Source: Isoetes taiwanensis
Lineage: Eukaryota > Streptophyta > Lycopodiopsida > Isoetales > Isoetaceae
Assembly: GCA_021234155.1 (NCBI GenBank)
Contig: JAJEKV010000023.1
Span: 2,658,557 to 2,722,556, forward strand
Reading direction: 5' to 3'
DNA: 64,000 bases
Position numbers and translations under genes: made by a program. Below the pieces are notes generated by a model, which saw nothing but the letters and a program-made list of their open reading frames with translations, was not told where the DNA came from and made no database searches. Positions 24,721-36,500 of the stretch are shown one piece after another. Within the stretch, counting starts at the first letter, position 1. Each line of letters opens with the position of its first letter.

Positions 24721-27440
24721 GCTCAAACATGCCAAGGTGGCCAAACATGCCACCAAGGTGGCTCAAACATACACAAGGTGGCTCAAACATGCCACAAAGG
24801 TGGCTCCAACATGCCAAGGTGGCTCCAACATGCCACGCCGCTCTAACATGCCATGCAAGGCTCCAATATGCCAACGTGGGCGCAAACATGCCACGGGCTC
24901 CACCATGCCACCTAGGCTCCATCATGCCAAGGTGGCTCACAACATGTCACCTAGGCCCAAATATGCCAAGTTGGCTCAAACATGCCACCTAGGCTCCAAA
25001 GATGCCAACGTGGCTCTAACATGCCACCTAGGGCTCAAACATGCCAAAGTGGCTCAAACATGCCACGTGGGGCTCCAACATGCCACCTAGGCTCCAACAT
25101 GCCAAGGTGGCTCAAACATGCCACCTAGGCTCCAACATGACAAGGTGGCTCAAACATGCCACATGGGCTTCAACATGCCACCTAGGCTCCAACATGCCAA
25201 GGTGGCTCAAAACATGCCAGCCCGGACATGCCACGTGGGCTCCAACATGCCAAGGTGGCTCTAACATGCCACCTAGGCTCAAACATGCCAAGGTGGCTCC
25301 AACATGCCACTTAGGGCTCCAACATGCAAAATGGCTCAAACATGCCACCTAGGCTCCAACGTGTGCTCAAACATGCCATGTGCTCCAAAGATGCCACCTA
25401 TGCTCCAACTGCCAAGGTGGCTCAAATATGCCAATGCGGCGGCTCCAACATGCCACCCACGCCCAACATTCCTAGGTGGCTCAAACATGCCACATAGGCT
25501 CAAACATGCCATGTGCTCACAGGCTCCAACATGCCAAGGTGGCTCCAACATGCCACCTAGGTTTCAAACGCGCCAGGTGGCTCAAACATGCCACCTAGGC
25601 TCCAACATGCCACCTAGGCTCAAACATGCCAAGGTGGGCTCAAACATGCCACCTAGGCTCCAACATGCCACCTAGGCTCCAACATGCCAAGGTGGCTCAA
25701 ACATGCCACGTGGGCTCCACCATGCCACCTAGGTTCCACATGCCAAGGTGGCTCACAACATGCCACCTAGGCTTAAATATGCCAAGTTGGCTCAAACATG
25801 CCACCTAGGCTCCAACATGCCACCGCGGCTCTAACATGCCACCTAGGCTCAAACATGCCACGCGGGCTCCAACATGCCACCTAGGCTCCAACATGCCAAG
25901 GTGGCTCAAACATGCCACCTAGGCTCCAACATAACAAGGTGGCTCAAACATGCCACATGGGCTTCAACATGCCACCTAGGCTCCAACATGCCAAGGTGGC
26001 TCAAACATGCCACTTGGGCTCCAACATGCCACGTGGGCTCCAACATGCCAAGGTGGCTCTAACATGCCACCTAGGCTCAAACATGCCAAGGTGGCTCCAA
26101 CATGCCATCTAGGCTCCAACATGACAAAATGGCTCAAACATGCCAAGGTGGCTCCAACGTTAACTCAAACATGCCAATGCAGGGCTCCAACATGCCACCT
26201 ATGCTCTAACTCTGCCAAGGTGGCTCAAATATGCCACGTGGGCTCCAACATGCCACCTAGGCTCCAACATTCCTAGGTGGCTCAAACATGCCACATAGGC
26301 TCAAACATGCCATGTGCTCACTTAAGCTCCAACATGCCAAGGTGGCTCCAACATGCCACCTAGGCTCGAACATGCCAAGGTGGCTCAAACATGCCATCTA
26401 GGCTCCAACATGCCACCTAGGCTCAAACATGCCGTGGCTCAAACATGCCAAAGTGGGCTCAAACATGCCACCTAGGCTCCAACATGCCAAGGTGGCTCAA
26501 ACAGGCCACATGGGCTCCACCATGCCACCTAGGCTCCAACATGCCAAGGTGGCTCACAACATGCCACCTAGGCTTAAATATGCCAAGTTGGCTCAAAACA
26601 TGCCACCTATGCTCCAACATGCCACCCCGCGGCTAACATGCCACCCAGTGCTCAAACATGCCAAGGTGGCTCAAACATGCCACGGGGCTCCAACATGCCA
26701 CCTAGGCTCCAACATGCCAAGGTGGCTCAAACATGCCACCTAGGCCCCAACATGACAAGGTGGCTCAAACATGCCACATGGGCTTCAATATGCCACCTAG
26801 GCTCCAACATGCCAAGGTGGCTCAAACATGCCACGTGGGCTCCAACATGCCATGTGGGCTCCACCTAGGCTCCAACATGTCCAACATGCTCAAACATGCC
26901 ACGCGGGCTCCAATATGCCACCTATGCTCCAACATGCCAAGGTGGCTCAAGCATGCCACGCAGGCTCCAACATGCCACCTAGGCTCTAACATGCCAAGGT
27001 GGCTCAAACATGCCATGTGGTTCCAACATGTCACCTAGGTTCCAACATGCCAAGGTGGCTCAAACATGCCACCTAGGGCTCCAACGTGTCAAACATGCCA
27101 AGGTGGCTCAAACATGCCACATGGGCTCCAACATGCCACATAGGCTCCAACATGCCAAGGTGGCTCAAACATGCCACCTATGCTCAAACATGCCAAGGTG
27201 GCTCCCACATGCCAAGGTGGCTCCAACTTGCCACCTAGGCTCAAACATGCCACCTAGGCTCCAACATGACAAAATGGCTCAAACACGCCACCTAGGCTCC
27301 AACATGCCACCTTGAGCCCAACATGCCACCCATGCCCAACTTGCCAAGGTGGCTCAAATATGCCACGCGGGCTCCAACATGCCACCTAGGCTCCAACATT
27401 TCTAGGTGGCTCAAACATGCCACCTAGGCTCAAACATGCC
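24721..27440. repeat. Satellite array, 19/38-base units, ~0.8-kb higher-order period
   Basis: The array alternates two related 19-base monomers, CTCAAACATGCCAAGGTGG and CTCCAACATGCCACCTAGG, giving 38-base dimers with many variants. Variant blocks recur in order: the 'gctccaccatgccacctagg…ctcacaacatg…aaatatgccaagttgg' block starts at 24897, 25714 and 26514, and 'caacatt(c/t)ctaggtgg' at about 25462, 26266 and 27396. Spacing is therefore mainly about 0.8 kb. Open frames of repeating Cys-His and Met-Pro words are artefacts. A shorter block of the same satellite lies inverted at 29451-30013. Confidence 0.95.
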
Positions 27441-27464
27441 CGAGGTGCCCAGGGGTGCCTAGGC

Positions 27465-28760
27465 TCAGCGGCCACCTCTGAGCCAATTGACTCGAGCGTG
27501 TTTGGACATGAGCTACTTTAGTGCTTCTTGGAGAAGGGTGGTCTTACGCCTGAGAAACTTGGTCCCCGGGGTAAAAGTCGACATTTTTGAGTCCATTGGC
27601 GGTCGGTTCCACGGTTTTGGAGTGGGAGAGTTGCCCCGTCCGTGGCGGGGGCCTTGGGAAGGACCTTTAGGCGCTTCCTTGGGAAGGTTTTGGGTTACGT
27701 CTTACGGCATCAACACCCTCCCTCTACATGATGACATTGTGCAAGATTCTGGTGAATCGGTCGACTGGATCGACCTCAAAATGTAAAACCACATGTGTTG
27801 CTAGGTTATTGAAAGGTTTGCGTTATGGAGGTCGAGTTTTAGTAGGTTGCACTTGGGACATGGTGAAGAAGGCTGCGAGTTGAAAATGTGAAGCAATAGG
27901 GCCAGGGAATGGGATTTGGATTTATCTTCCTCCCGGTGGCAAATTAAAGTCAAGAGCACCTTTGCACTGCAAATTGTTTAGATCATTCGATGGTTAATGA
28001 TCCAAACTTGTTATTTCGATTGCCATGGCTCCACATGTGTGTTTAGCAAAGGTGCACCTAGCTATCAGAAAAACGACATTTTGGCCTCCTCAAACGTAAA
28101 CCCTACAATAACCTAGCAACACAATGTGGTTTACGCCGGGGCCAAAACGTGGTCGCTTTCGATAGCTAGGTGCTTTTTCTAAACACACATGCGAGCCATG
28201 GCAATCGAACTAACAGAGTTTGGATCTATTGGCCATCCCTAATGATCCCAAACAAAGAAAAAGCGCTCTTGACTTCTAATTGCAACACCGAGGAGGATAA
28301 CTCCAAACCCCATTCCATCGGCCTCCTATTGCTTCATGTTCTCAATTGCAGCTTCTTAACCATGACCCAAGTGCAACCGACTAAAACCTCGACTTCATAA
28401 CGTAAAACCTTCAATAACCTAGCAACACATGGGTTTACGCTTCGGAGGCTATATCCTAGTCGATTCACCAAAATCTTGTACAATGTCATCAATGTAGAGG
28501 TAGGGTGTTGATGCCATAAGATGGACCTTTTAAACCTTTCGAGGCAGGCCGTCCCCAAAGGTCCTCTCCCAAAGAACCCCGGCCACCTGACGGCAACTTT
28601 CCCACTCGAACCGTGGAATTGACTCGCCAATGGACTCAAAATGTCGACTTTACCCCGGGAGCAAGTTTCGCAGGGCGTAAGACCACCCTTTCTCCAAGAA
28701 GCACCAACGTAGCTCATGTCCAACACGCTCGAAGTCAATTGGCCTAGGAGGTGGTCAATA
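27465..28760. repeat. Large imperfect palindrome (arms ~620 bases, loop ~54)
   Basis: Left arm 27465-28085 and right arm 28140-28760 are diverged reverse complements. Paired landmarks are GCCAATTGACTCGAG/CGAAGTCAATTGGC, GGAGAAGGGTGGTCTTACG/CGTAAGACCACCCTTTCTCC and GACATTTTGGCC/GGCCAAAACG. The loop repeats a ~46-base motif ('aacctagcaacac…ggtttacgc') that also occurs in the arms near 27783 (inverted) and 28400. No known transposon protein is recognised. Confidence 0.85.
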
Positions 28761-29005
28761 ATACCACTATGGGAGGGTTCGTGTTTCTTTCGCTGCAAAA
28801 TGGCCATGTAACTTGGTCCTCGGGTAATTTCGCCATTCCGACGACGCATAAGCTCCAATCTCCATTCCGTAGTCTTTGTACGCCTTAACGACAACACTTG
28901 ATCTTCTACGTGGTAAACCCACAGACGCTTCGGGTTTGATAAGTTCTCCCGGACGGATCTTGATTTTTTTGAGCCCCGCCGGGTGTTACTTGAATGGCGA
29001 TTCAA
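28334..29005 (-). CDS. Unrecognised open frame across the palindrome's right arm
   Basis: A 223-codon reverse frame starts in unique sequence (rich in Arg, Ser, Glu) and crosses the right arm. A diverged version of its middle (DMSYVGASW-KGGLTP) can be read from the left arm at 27508-27560 on the forward strand. I recognise no domain. Conservation of the frame between the arms could reflect a common coding ancestor, or chance given their similarity. Probably a remnant rather than a gene. Confidence 0.25.
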   Translation of the reverse strand: MNRHSSNTRRGSKKSRSVRENLSNPKRLWVYHVEDQVLSLRRTKTTEWRLELMRRRNGEITRGPSYMAILQRKKHEPSHSGIIDHLLGQLTSSVLDMSYVGASWRKGGLTPCETCSRGKVDILSPLASQFHGSSGKVAVRWPGFFGRGPLGTACLERFKRSILWHQHPTSTLMTLYKILVNRLGYSLRSVNPCVARLLKVLRYEVEVLVGCTWVMVKKLQLRT

Positions 29006-29299
29006 CGGTGGATAGGAAAATTGAGCTCTCTAAAGGGGGGGGCGGGGAGGGGGAGGGGGATTGGCATTTGCCCTCCCGCAGGAGCCCGACAGAAAGGCTG
29101 CCTCGACAACCCTTCCTCAGGTCCATTTTCTAGGGTCCGGCCTCCTCCTCCGTGAGGAAGCCGCAAGAAAGTCCCCGGGTCCAGTTCGATTTGGAAAAGG
29201 GTGTCGGGCACTTTTAAGTTCTTCAAGATCCCTCTATTCTATCCCTTGCCAAACTCCTCTACCAAAATTTCAAAGGTTTATCATATTTCTTGTATAAAG

Positions 29300-29450
29300 T
29301 CCTAGTCATCATATCCATGTCACCATCATCTAGCCATGTCACCCAAAATTTACCAACATCACCCAATGAAAAGATCAAAGATGGACATCTTTTCATTTTT
29401 GGCCTAGTCAAAACTTGACCTTGCTTACTTGGTATGCCATGTCACCATTT
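29300..29450. repeat. ~160-base repeat, copy 1 of 3
   Basis: Shares 'ccatgtcacc', 'aaaatttaccaacatca', 'tcatttttggcctagtca' and 'cttgcttacttggtatgcca' in order with copies at 30310-30480 and 30610-30785. It sits directly next to the inverted satellite block. Confidence 0.8.
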
Positions 29451-30013
29451 GGAGTGCCTAGGTGGCTTGGTGGCATATTGGTGCCTAGGTGTCATGCCCC
29501 GAGCCACCTTAGCATGTTGGAGCCTAGGTGGCATGTTGGAGGCCACGCCGCATGTTTGAGCCACATGTTGGAGCCTAGGTGGCATGTTTGAGCCACCTTG
29601 GCACGCTAGAGCTCACGTGGCATGTTTGAGCCACCTTGGCATGTTGGAGACTAGGTGGCATATTTGAGCCACCTTGACATGTTGGAGCCCACATGGCATG
29701 ATTGAGCCACCTTGGCATGTTGGAGCCTAGGTGGCATGTTGGAGCCCACATGGCATGTTTTAGCCACCTTGGCACGCTGGAGCCCACGCGGGCATGGTTG
29801 AGCCACCTTGGCATGTTGGAGCCTAGGTGGAATGTTTAAGCCACCTTGGCATGTTGGAGCCTAGGTGGCATGTTTGAGCACCCTTGGCATGATGGAGCCT
29901 AGGTGGCATGTTTGAGCCACCTTGGCACGCTGGAGCCCACGCAGGCATGGGTGAGCCACCTTGGCATGTTGAAGCCTAGGTGGCATGTTGGAGCCTAGGT
30001 GGCATGTTTTGAG
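29451..30013. repeat. Inverted block of the 19/38-base satellite
   Basis: The same units as 24721-27440 read as reverse complement (GAGCCTAGGTGGCATGTT, GAGCCACCTTGGCATGTT), about 15 dimers. With the palindrome between them, the two blocks make the whole 24.7-30.0 kb stretch an inverted structure, although the right block is much shorter and is separated from the palindrome by about 0.7 kb of unique sequence. Confidence 0.93.
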
Positions 30014-30309
30014 CATTATGGGTTTGTAGACTTGACTTTGTAAAGAATGTTTCAATGGTTATCTAGAGAATCTTTCTAGAAGTACAAAGGACCAAGGATT
30101 GATCATATATCATGGTCCACAAGTTTGCCTTGTGTAGGCGCCCGTATTATTGGACATGTATATAACCTTGTGACATTCATTTCCTTTCCTTCTAGTCTCG
30201 CTTGAAATGTTATGAATTAGAAGCCCTCAATTTGAACTCACGAGATTCAACAACCCACTCCCTTCACGAGTCGTCCATGTAATCACAACAGGGAAAATGG
30301 AATTTCGTT

Positions 30310-30480
30310 CTATTACATGTCCATGTCACCACCATCTTGCCATGTCACCCAAAATTTGCCAACATCATCAGATGAAAAGTTCAGAGATGGATATCTTTTC
30401 ATTTTTGGCCTAGTCAAAACTTGGAATTGCTTACTTGGCATGCCATATCACCACTCAGAGTGCCACATCATCTTTTCCAT
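30310..30480. repeat. ~160-base repeat, copy 2 of 3
   Basis: Closest to copy 1: shares 'gccatgtcacccaaaattt', 'gatgaaaag' and 'tcatttttggcctagtcaa'. Copies 1 and 2 flank the inverted satellite block in the same orientation. Confidence 0.8.
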
Positions 30481-30609
30481 GCTATTTGTTGGTGCCACAA
30501 GGGTAACGGCATGCGCTGTAAAATCCTAACCACTTGTGGCAAGGGAAGCATCCCATAATGTGAACCCTACATTTTTTGCATCGAGACGGAGACAAACATG
30601 CCCGAAAGC

Positions 30610-30785
30610 TTGCATAGTCATCATCATGTCCACACACCCATATCTTGCCATGTCACAAAAAATTTGCCACATCATCTCATGGGAAACCAAAGTTGCACAT
30701 TTTTATATTTTTGGCCTAGTCAGAAGTTTGTCTTGCTTGCTTGGTATGACATATCACCAATGGCATGCCACATCATCATGTGCAT
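30610..30785. repeat. ~160-base repeat, copy 3 of 3
   Basis: A more diverged copy: 'cttgccatgtcacaaaaaattt', 'tttttggcctagtca' and 'gcatgccacatcatc'. It overlaps short open frames that have no domain. Confidence 0.75.
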
Positions 30786-30789
30786 GTCA

Positions 30790-32465
30790 ACTTATGCAAA
30801 TTTCAATTTTCTCCTCATTTCATGGAGATTGCAAGAAATACCTTTCGCGACGGACCCTGTTTAATTCCAAGCTCTGGCTATGGTGGGATGACTGCTCAAA
30901 ACAGAGCTCCGCAAAAAGGGCCGACATCGCTGCTTAACTCGCCTTTCTATATGTCGCCAAGCTATGGCAACATCGGCGGGTGTATCGACGGCCGGAGTCG
31001 TGAAGGTGGAAGCTATGGCGGTGGAAGTTTTGGTGAAGGAAGGACCCCCCCCTCTCCCCGCCCCCAAATTAGAAAAAAATGTCCCCAAGTAATATTCATT
31101 CATGAACATTATACCCTAATTACAACGCCGAAAATAAATTGTAATATAGGTTTTTTTTGCCCGGATGAACAGACCAGATTTAGCGCCGATGAACGGTTTG
31201 GATGGTGATCCTCGTAGTAGCATCCTATTGGTTGTCGACTTTCCCCGCCTTGGTCGCGGCTCGCACCTTTCCTTCCGCCTTCTCCTTCCTTAACCCGGCT
31301 ATGGCGACCTCTTTCCGGCTATGGCTTACCTCTTTCCGCTATGGCGACCTTCTTTTCCTTCTTTTTTTCCTTCCAAATAGAGATGGCGATGGCGGGCGAG
31401 GGGCAAGGGCAAGGGCTGGCCTTAGTGGCCTTGCTTGTTCTTGGATATGGCAATCCTCATTACAACCGGATCACAAAGAGATCCGCATGTTCTAACATTC
31501 CTCCTTCCTGGGCTATGGCAACCTTTTTTTTCTTCCAAATTCTTTTCCTTCAGGCTATTTTCCTTCTTTTCCTTCTTGGATATGGCAAATCGGGCGATCC
31601 GAAACCCAAGTGGTGGAGAATGTCGCTTTTCGGCATCCAAAAACCGAATCAATCATCCGCGTATTGCTTTTATTTCTCAGAGAAAGTGTCGTTATGATTA
31701 CTTGCTAGAAGTTTTGTGATGGTAGCCTACTCTTGTTTGCTATTTTCTAACCAATTCCAAGTCTCAAATACTTTTTGGCGTGGCCTTGGAACCCAAATGC
31801 ATGGTATGCATTAACGACAGCAAAGATTTGTCGCCGGTTACGCGGCCTCCTTATGCGGATATTATGGATATGCAAAGACCGTGATGCGCATCGATTGGCC
31901 CACATCCTATGCATAAAGGGACCATCAAGTCGCCCCCAAGGCTCTCCCCTAAAACATCAACAGCTATGGGAGGTTCAAAACCACCATGAATATTAGAAGC
32001 AAGATTTTCTCGATTTATCGCTTTTGTTTGCTTTCACATTTTCTTCGAGGCGGCTACATGTTGATTGTTTGATAGGTTTCTTCATTGTTTGCAAATAATG
32101 GAGAACATACATATTTGGGTCGCCTTTAGCACGCAAGTGTATGTAAATATCATTTTTAAGGAGCAAGGTCATGGATTTGCAAGGGCAGGGGCTAGGTTTT
32201 ACTTCTAACTCTTTACTTTTCTTATCGTTTTACTTGTTCCTACTGTTTTATCGTTTTTTTTTTATTGCATGTAAGCATTATGGATATATGACAAAATACT
32301 ATGCTTCGTTGTTCATCCACATGTACTTTTTGTTCATTCTCTTTTTTCTCCTCAATCGATTTGGGTTTGTTGCCGCTACAGCTTTCATCGATTTGTGTTT
32401 GTTTGTCGCAAATAGGGCTTTATATGAAAATAAATGTAATACTTTATATCTTGCTCAAGCTTACA
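30790..32465. other. No confirmed gene; 'ctatggc' and pyrimidine-rich repeats
   Basis: A 147-codon frame (30765-31208) has a Gly/Ser/Tyr-rich middle (SYGGGSFGEG) but no domain and starts inside a repeat. From 31295 to 31580 short units around 'gctatggcgacct' alternate with CTT-rich stretches. Treated as low-complexity sequence. Confidence 0.35.
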
Positions 32466-32470
32466 AGCTT

Positions 32471-33110
32471 GGAAGGAAGGAAGGAAGGAAAAATTTTAAC
32501 GTCCACGGAACCCAATGGTTATGGGACCAAAAAACATAAGGGATCAAGTCCCGGACCGAAGTCCAAACAAGAACATGGGCCAAGCCCTTAAACCAAAGCA
32601 CAACGTGAGCTAGAACACAACCATCATGACCACGGATTAAAACCACCGGGAAAAAACCGTTGCCGATGACTATGGTCGCCACCGATCCAAAAATCCATCT
32701 AGGTGCTGCACAAGCAACAAGCATACCTTCATACCTCCAAGGAGTAAGGCTTCACCAAGCAACCCAACCGTAACCTCTTCCACAACCGGGTGCCGGAAAC
32801 AGACGCCTAACGCCAATCGCCTGCAACGCGCGGGAAGGCGCCCGGAAAAAACCGGCCAGGGAAATCGCCCATCGGAGGTGCCTCCTCACCCATCCTCCAG
32901 CCGCGCCAAGGCGCCCGACACCCCGTGTATGCACGCAGCGACATCCACTCAGCACACACAGGGGCCATCCTTCACCGCCACGCTCCAACGCCATCCATCA
33001 TTGCATCCGCCGCAGGCAGTTCCTCGTGCGGGCGCCTTCGAGGCGGCAGGCGCCAGCGCCAGCGGAGGGGAGAGAGGGGGAACTTCGGCAAAGATGATCT
33101 GGCGATTCAT
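32471..33110 (-). mobile_element. GC-rich derivative of the non-LTR family, (TTCC)n tail
   Basis: Forward (GGAA)5 at 32471-32490 leads into AAATTTTAACGTCCACGGA, the family 3' end in reverse. Beyond about 32740 the sequence becomes clearly GC-rich (frequent GGCGCC-type words) up to about 33080, unlike everything around. No RT is present. It could be an internally deleted copy joining a GC-rich 5' leader to the 3' end, or a SINE-like element. The right limit is approximate. Confidence 0.55.
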
Positions 33111-33119
33111 TTGTATATA

Positions 33120-34575
33120 ATCTCGACTAGTTGCGATCAGACAGGGCGAGTAGGCAATTGCCTTTACTGAAAAAAAATATCAACTTCATGGTTTTAGTCT
33201 ACAATTTTTTATCGATTATTTCTCTTTTCCAATTCTCGACAGTCTTTATATTATGTACTTCCATCTTTTCCTCCAATGGTTTTAATGGCATGTATTTATT
33301 TGCATATAATGATTTATCAAAGAAGCACTTAGACTTAATGATCCACTAGATTCCTACAAGCTTTCTTATTTTAAATACAATCATATTGATTTTTAAATTG
33401 TGTGGTATATATTATTATTTGAATGTATGCCATGTGGCAATATTTGATTGGTTCGAAGATATGTTAGAAACATTAATATTTTTTCTACATGTCATAATAA
33501 TAATTTTTTATTTAAAAATGTATGCCACGGTCGATATTTGATTAGTTAAAATAAGTTTTTTTAATTTAAAAAGTATACTACGGGTCAATATTTTATTAGC
33601 TAAAAGGTAATTAGAAACAACACCTTGAATTTCCTATATGTTATTATAATGCTCTTTTACATGTCCTTATTTTAGAAGAACAATACTTTATAGCACTAAA
33701 AACAATAGATAGATTTCAATAACACATGTCGTTCTTTTGTAAATAACATGTGGTTTTTTTAAAAACCATTGTTGTAAGTTAGTCTTTCACGTATAGCAAT
33801 ATTTAAAATCTACGGTCTTATTTTAATGAAAAACAACACGCGGGCTCTTCAAAAAACAAAGAGCCAAGAAAAAAACTACACGCGTCGAAAAAGTTCGGTA
33901 AAAAACAACACCGAAAAAAAAAAAGGACACGCTGACAAAAAACAAAAAGTGTGAGAAAAACCATCGGGGATTTTTGCCAAAACCACTGTCTCTTTGTGCA
34001 AATCCGGATAAACGGGCCACGTGGACTTTTTGGGCCATTTTGGTGTTGTTTTTGGCATAAAACAACACTTCCGTACAAGGAAAAAACAACTGTGGACCAA
34101 AAATTGGGGTCAGTGTGTTTGCCACAAGGGATTATTGTGTTGCTGTGATTCGAATTATTGCAAATAGAAAAATGTATGAAAATGTCCAAAAATAAATATT
34201 ATACCCAAAAAGGAGATATTTTTGATGTCATAGCCATTGTTACATGACACAATTATCCAATTTAGCTTCCCAATTTATTATGTCACAAACCGTACTGTTG
34301 TATGGTCAGCAAATCTTCAATATTTTTTAAATAATGCCATCATTCCTTTGCTTTAAATTTAGCCTATGTAATATCTAACAATAAAATAAATTTGAAAGAG
34401 CAAATTCATTTAGTAATTTTACATTAAGACTTAATCATCTCCAACATATCATTCTACCAATAAAACAACACATTATTCTCACGAAATCATTGGCAAATAT
34501 GCATATTCTCCAAGTGCCCATAGCAACATCTTTAAGTTGCTAACCCTACATCACGTATTGCCCAAAAGGGTAGAC
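33120..34575. other. No recognisable gene; 'aaaacaacac' words
   Basis: AT-rich sequence. At 33825-34130 the words 'aaaaacaacac' and 'gtgttgtttttgg' occur in direct and inverted order. A 123-codon reverse frame (33818-34189) is Phe-rich as a by-product of this composition. No gene is recognised. Confidence 0.4.
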
Positions 34576-34578
34576 AAC

Positions 34579-34790
34579 TTTTTTTTTTTGAAAGATCACA
34601 TTAACTAATATTAATCCAGAATAAATACAAGATGAGCGATATTAGGGTACTCCTGCCCACACTAGAGCGAGCACCCACCTAACATGTGTACCTATCTACG
34701 ACTCATGCCACAAATCTCCCCAGAGTGTCTACAATGTGGAGGGTTCTTTCCCAGACACAAGGCCCCCAAAAAAGAACACGCATAAATAAT
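34579..34790 (-). mobile_element. Candidate retroposon 3' end with poly(A) (reverse)
   Basis: Eleven T at 34579-34589 are followed (reverse-complemented) by sequence ending …ATTAGTTAATGTGATCTTTC-A11. A run of A directly after a unique end on the reverse strand suggests a 5'-truncated L1-like or SINE insertion. No protein is visible to confirm the class. Confidence 0.4.
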
Positions 34791-34799
34791 CACCATGAA

Positions 34800-35685
34800 A
34801 ACTAGTATAAGTGTGATTTTTCATACCGATAAATTGTAATCTCATAAAAAACTATATATTCTACATGGTTTTGTAAATCATTACTAGTTTGCATCATATT
34901 TTTGATACTAATTCTATTTCTTATACTAGTTTCTTGAAATCATCACTAGTTGGGAGGTGTTTTTCTAGCGTGCATTTTTAATACTGTAATATAGGATGAT
35001 TTCTAATGCTAATTGTCAATAACCTATATGGTTTTTGTAATATAGTTCTAATGCGCTAAACTTAGTTCAAAGATCGTATTTGATTTTGCAAATATGCTAT
35101 GCTTTTGCTACTTGCTTATTCTATGGTCCATTTTGATCTGGTTTATTTTGTTGCTTTTATTATAAAGCCACTATTGATCTTGAGCATAATTTTCCATATT
35201 AACTAGTCATTCCAACTACTATACCTAATTCTTCAGGTGTTGCAATCTTCAAAAGCATTAGAATATCTTAATAGCCAGGAACTTCAGTTCGCCACCTCTC
35301 TGTAGTATGTGGTATTGGGTGTCGATGAATGGTGATAAGTATGGATATGCCACATTATCTATAGTTTTGTCGATGGATGAGAATAGACCCATAGTCGTTT
35401 CTTCATCAAAAGATTGAAGCAATGAAATATTTGTTAGACTTTGCCATCTCATTTAACACTCTTAAGGTTGGTACGATTGACTAGATAGTCATTCTCCAAC
35501 ATTAAACTAGAAAGGATTATTGAAATTTTGACCAGCATACCTTGGGACTTAGCGGCCATGGTAAATTCAGATTTGACTGATTACAAGTGCTTTAATCACC
35601 TAGAGGTCTACGTGGCTCATAAATATGGGTGATCATGCCATTGAGTAATGTTTTAGAAAATGTTTGTTGAAGGACTTTACTTGAA
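34800..35685. other. No recognisable gene
   Basis: AT-rich sequence with the words 'actagt' and 'tactagttt' recurring near 34860-34960. No coding signal. Confidence 0.4.
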
Positions 35686-35945
35686 GTTGGCTTGGCAGGT
35701 TGTGCGAACCCCCGGTGCAACAACTCCTCACATGTCTCAGCTGCGACTGGATTATGAACATGCAGGGGCTTATGCCCAGATGCTTATAGATGACCTGGCA
35801 TTTTGCAATATCCTACACTAGAGCAACAGACAGGCCAGCTGACTGATGTGCTTAGGACTGCGGCAGAGAGGTGCTTTGGGATAAGCCGCCCGCGACAGAC
35901 CTCCAGGAACACAACCTTCCCACGTAATCAATGGTTTGATGCAGA

Positions 35946-36500
35946 GTGCAAGGAACACAAATGCTGGCTCTGCCAAGTCACGAACCGCTTTTACGCCCAC
36001 ATGCGGTCGAGCGGTGCCGCATCTTCCTTAAAGCTAAGAAAGCCAGGTACATTGCAGCGCATCAAAGGAAAATGTTTTACCTCCTGGAACGTCACCCCAG
36101 GACCTTCTGGCGAAGGGTTCTTAGAAAGCCAGTACAACCCACAGGGAATATCACTCCCGAGCAGTGGAGGCAATACTTGCAACAGCTATACGACCCTCAG
36201 GGTGCACATGCAGCATTACCCTTGCAAGAAGGCCCAGTGCTGGAAATCACAGATTCGGACATGGAACAAGGCTTACAGCATCTTGCCAATGGGAAAGCCC
36301 CAGACTTGGATGGTATGCAGGCAGAATTGCTTAAGTGGGCGTGGTCGTCCATAATACCGATCTTGACCGCCTTGTTCAACAAGGCATTACAGGAAGGCTT
36401 CCCCTCACGCAGCTGGACCAATAGCGAGTTGTTCCCATCTATAAGGCGGGTGACCCACACGCCCTACCAATCTACCGAACAATCATGGTCAGTTCGGTGT
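35946..36500 (+). pseudogene. LINE fragment: linker and RT finger region
   Basis: The longest open piece of this element. It reads AKKARYIAAHQRKMFYLLE, ITPEQWRQYLQQLYDPQGAH and LANGKAPDLDGMQAELLKW, which is the conserved stretch leading into the reverse-transcriptase finger (NGKAPG.DG in other LINEs). After about 36500 the frame breaks. Confidence 0.75.

Noticed and set aside
24721-27440. CRISPR-like look of regularly spaced short repeats
   Set aside because: Units are contiguous, with no unique spacers, in a eukaryotic context. This is a satellite.
30765-31208. Gly/Ser/Tyr-rich frame resembling an RNA-binding protein tail
   Set aside because: It starts inside a repeat, has no RNA-recognition motif, and its composition follows from local GGTGGAAG-type repeats.
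33818-34189. Phe-rich 123-codon reverse frame, membrane-like
   Set aside because: Composition follows from A-rich runs; two other frames overlap it and no family pattern is present.
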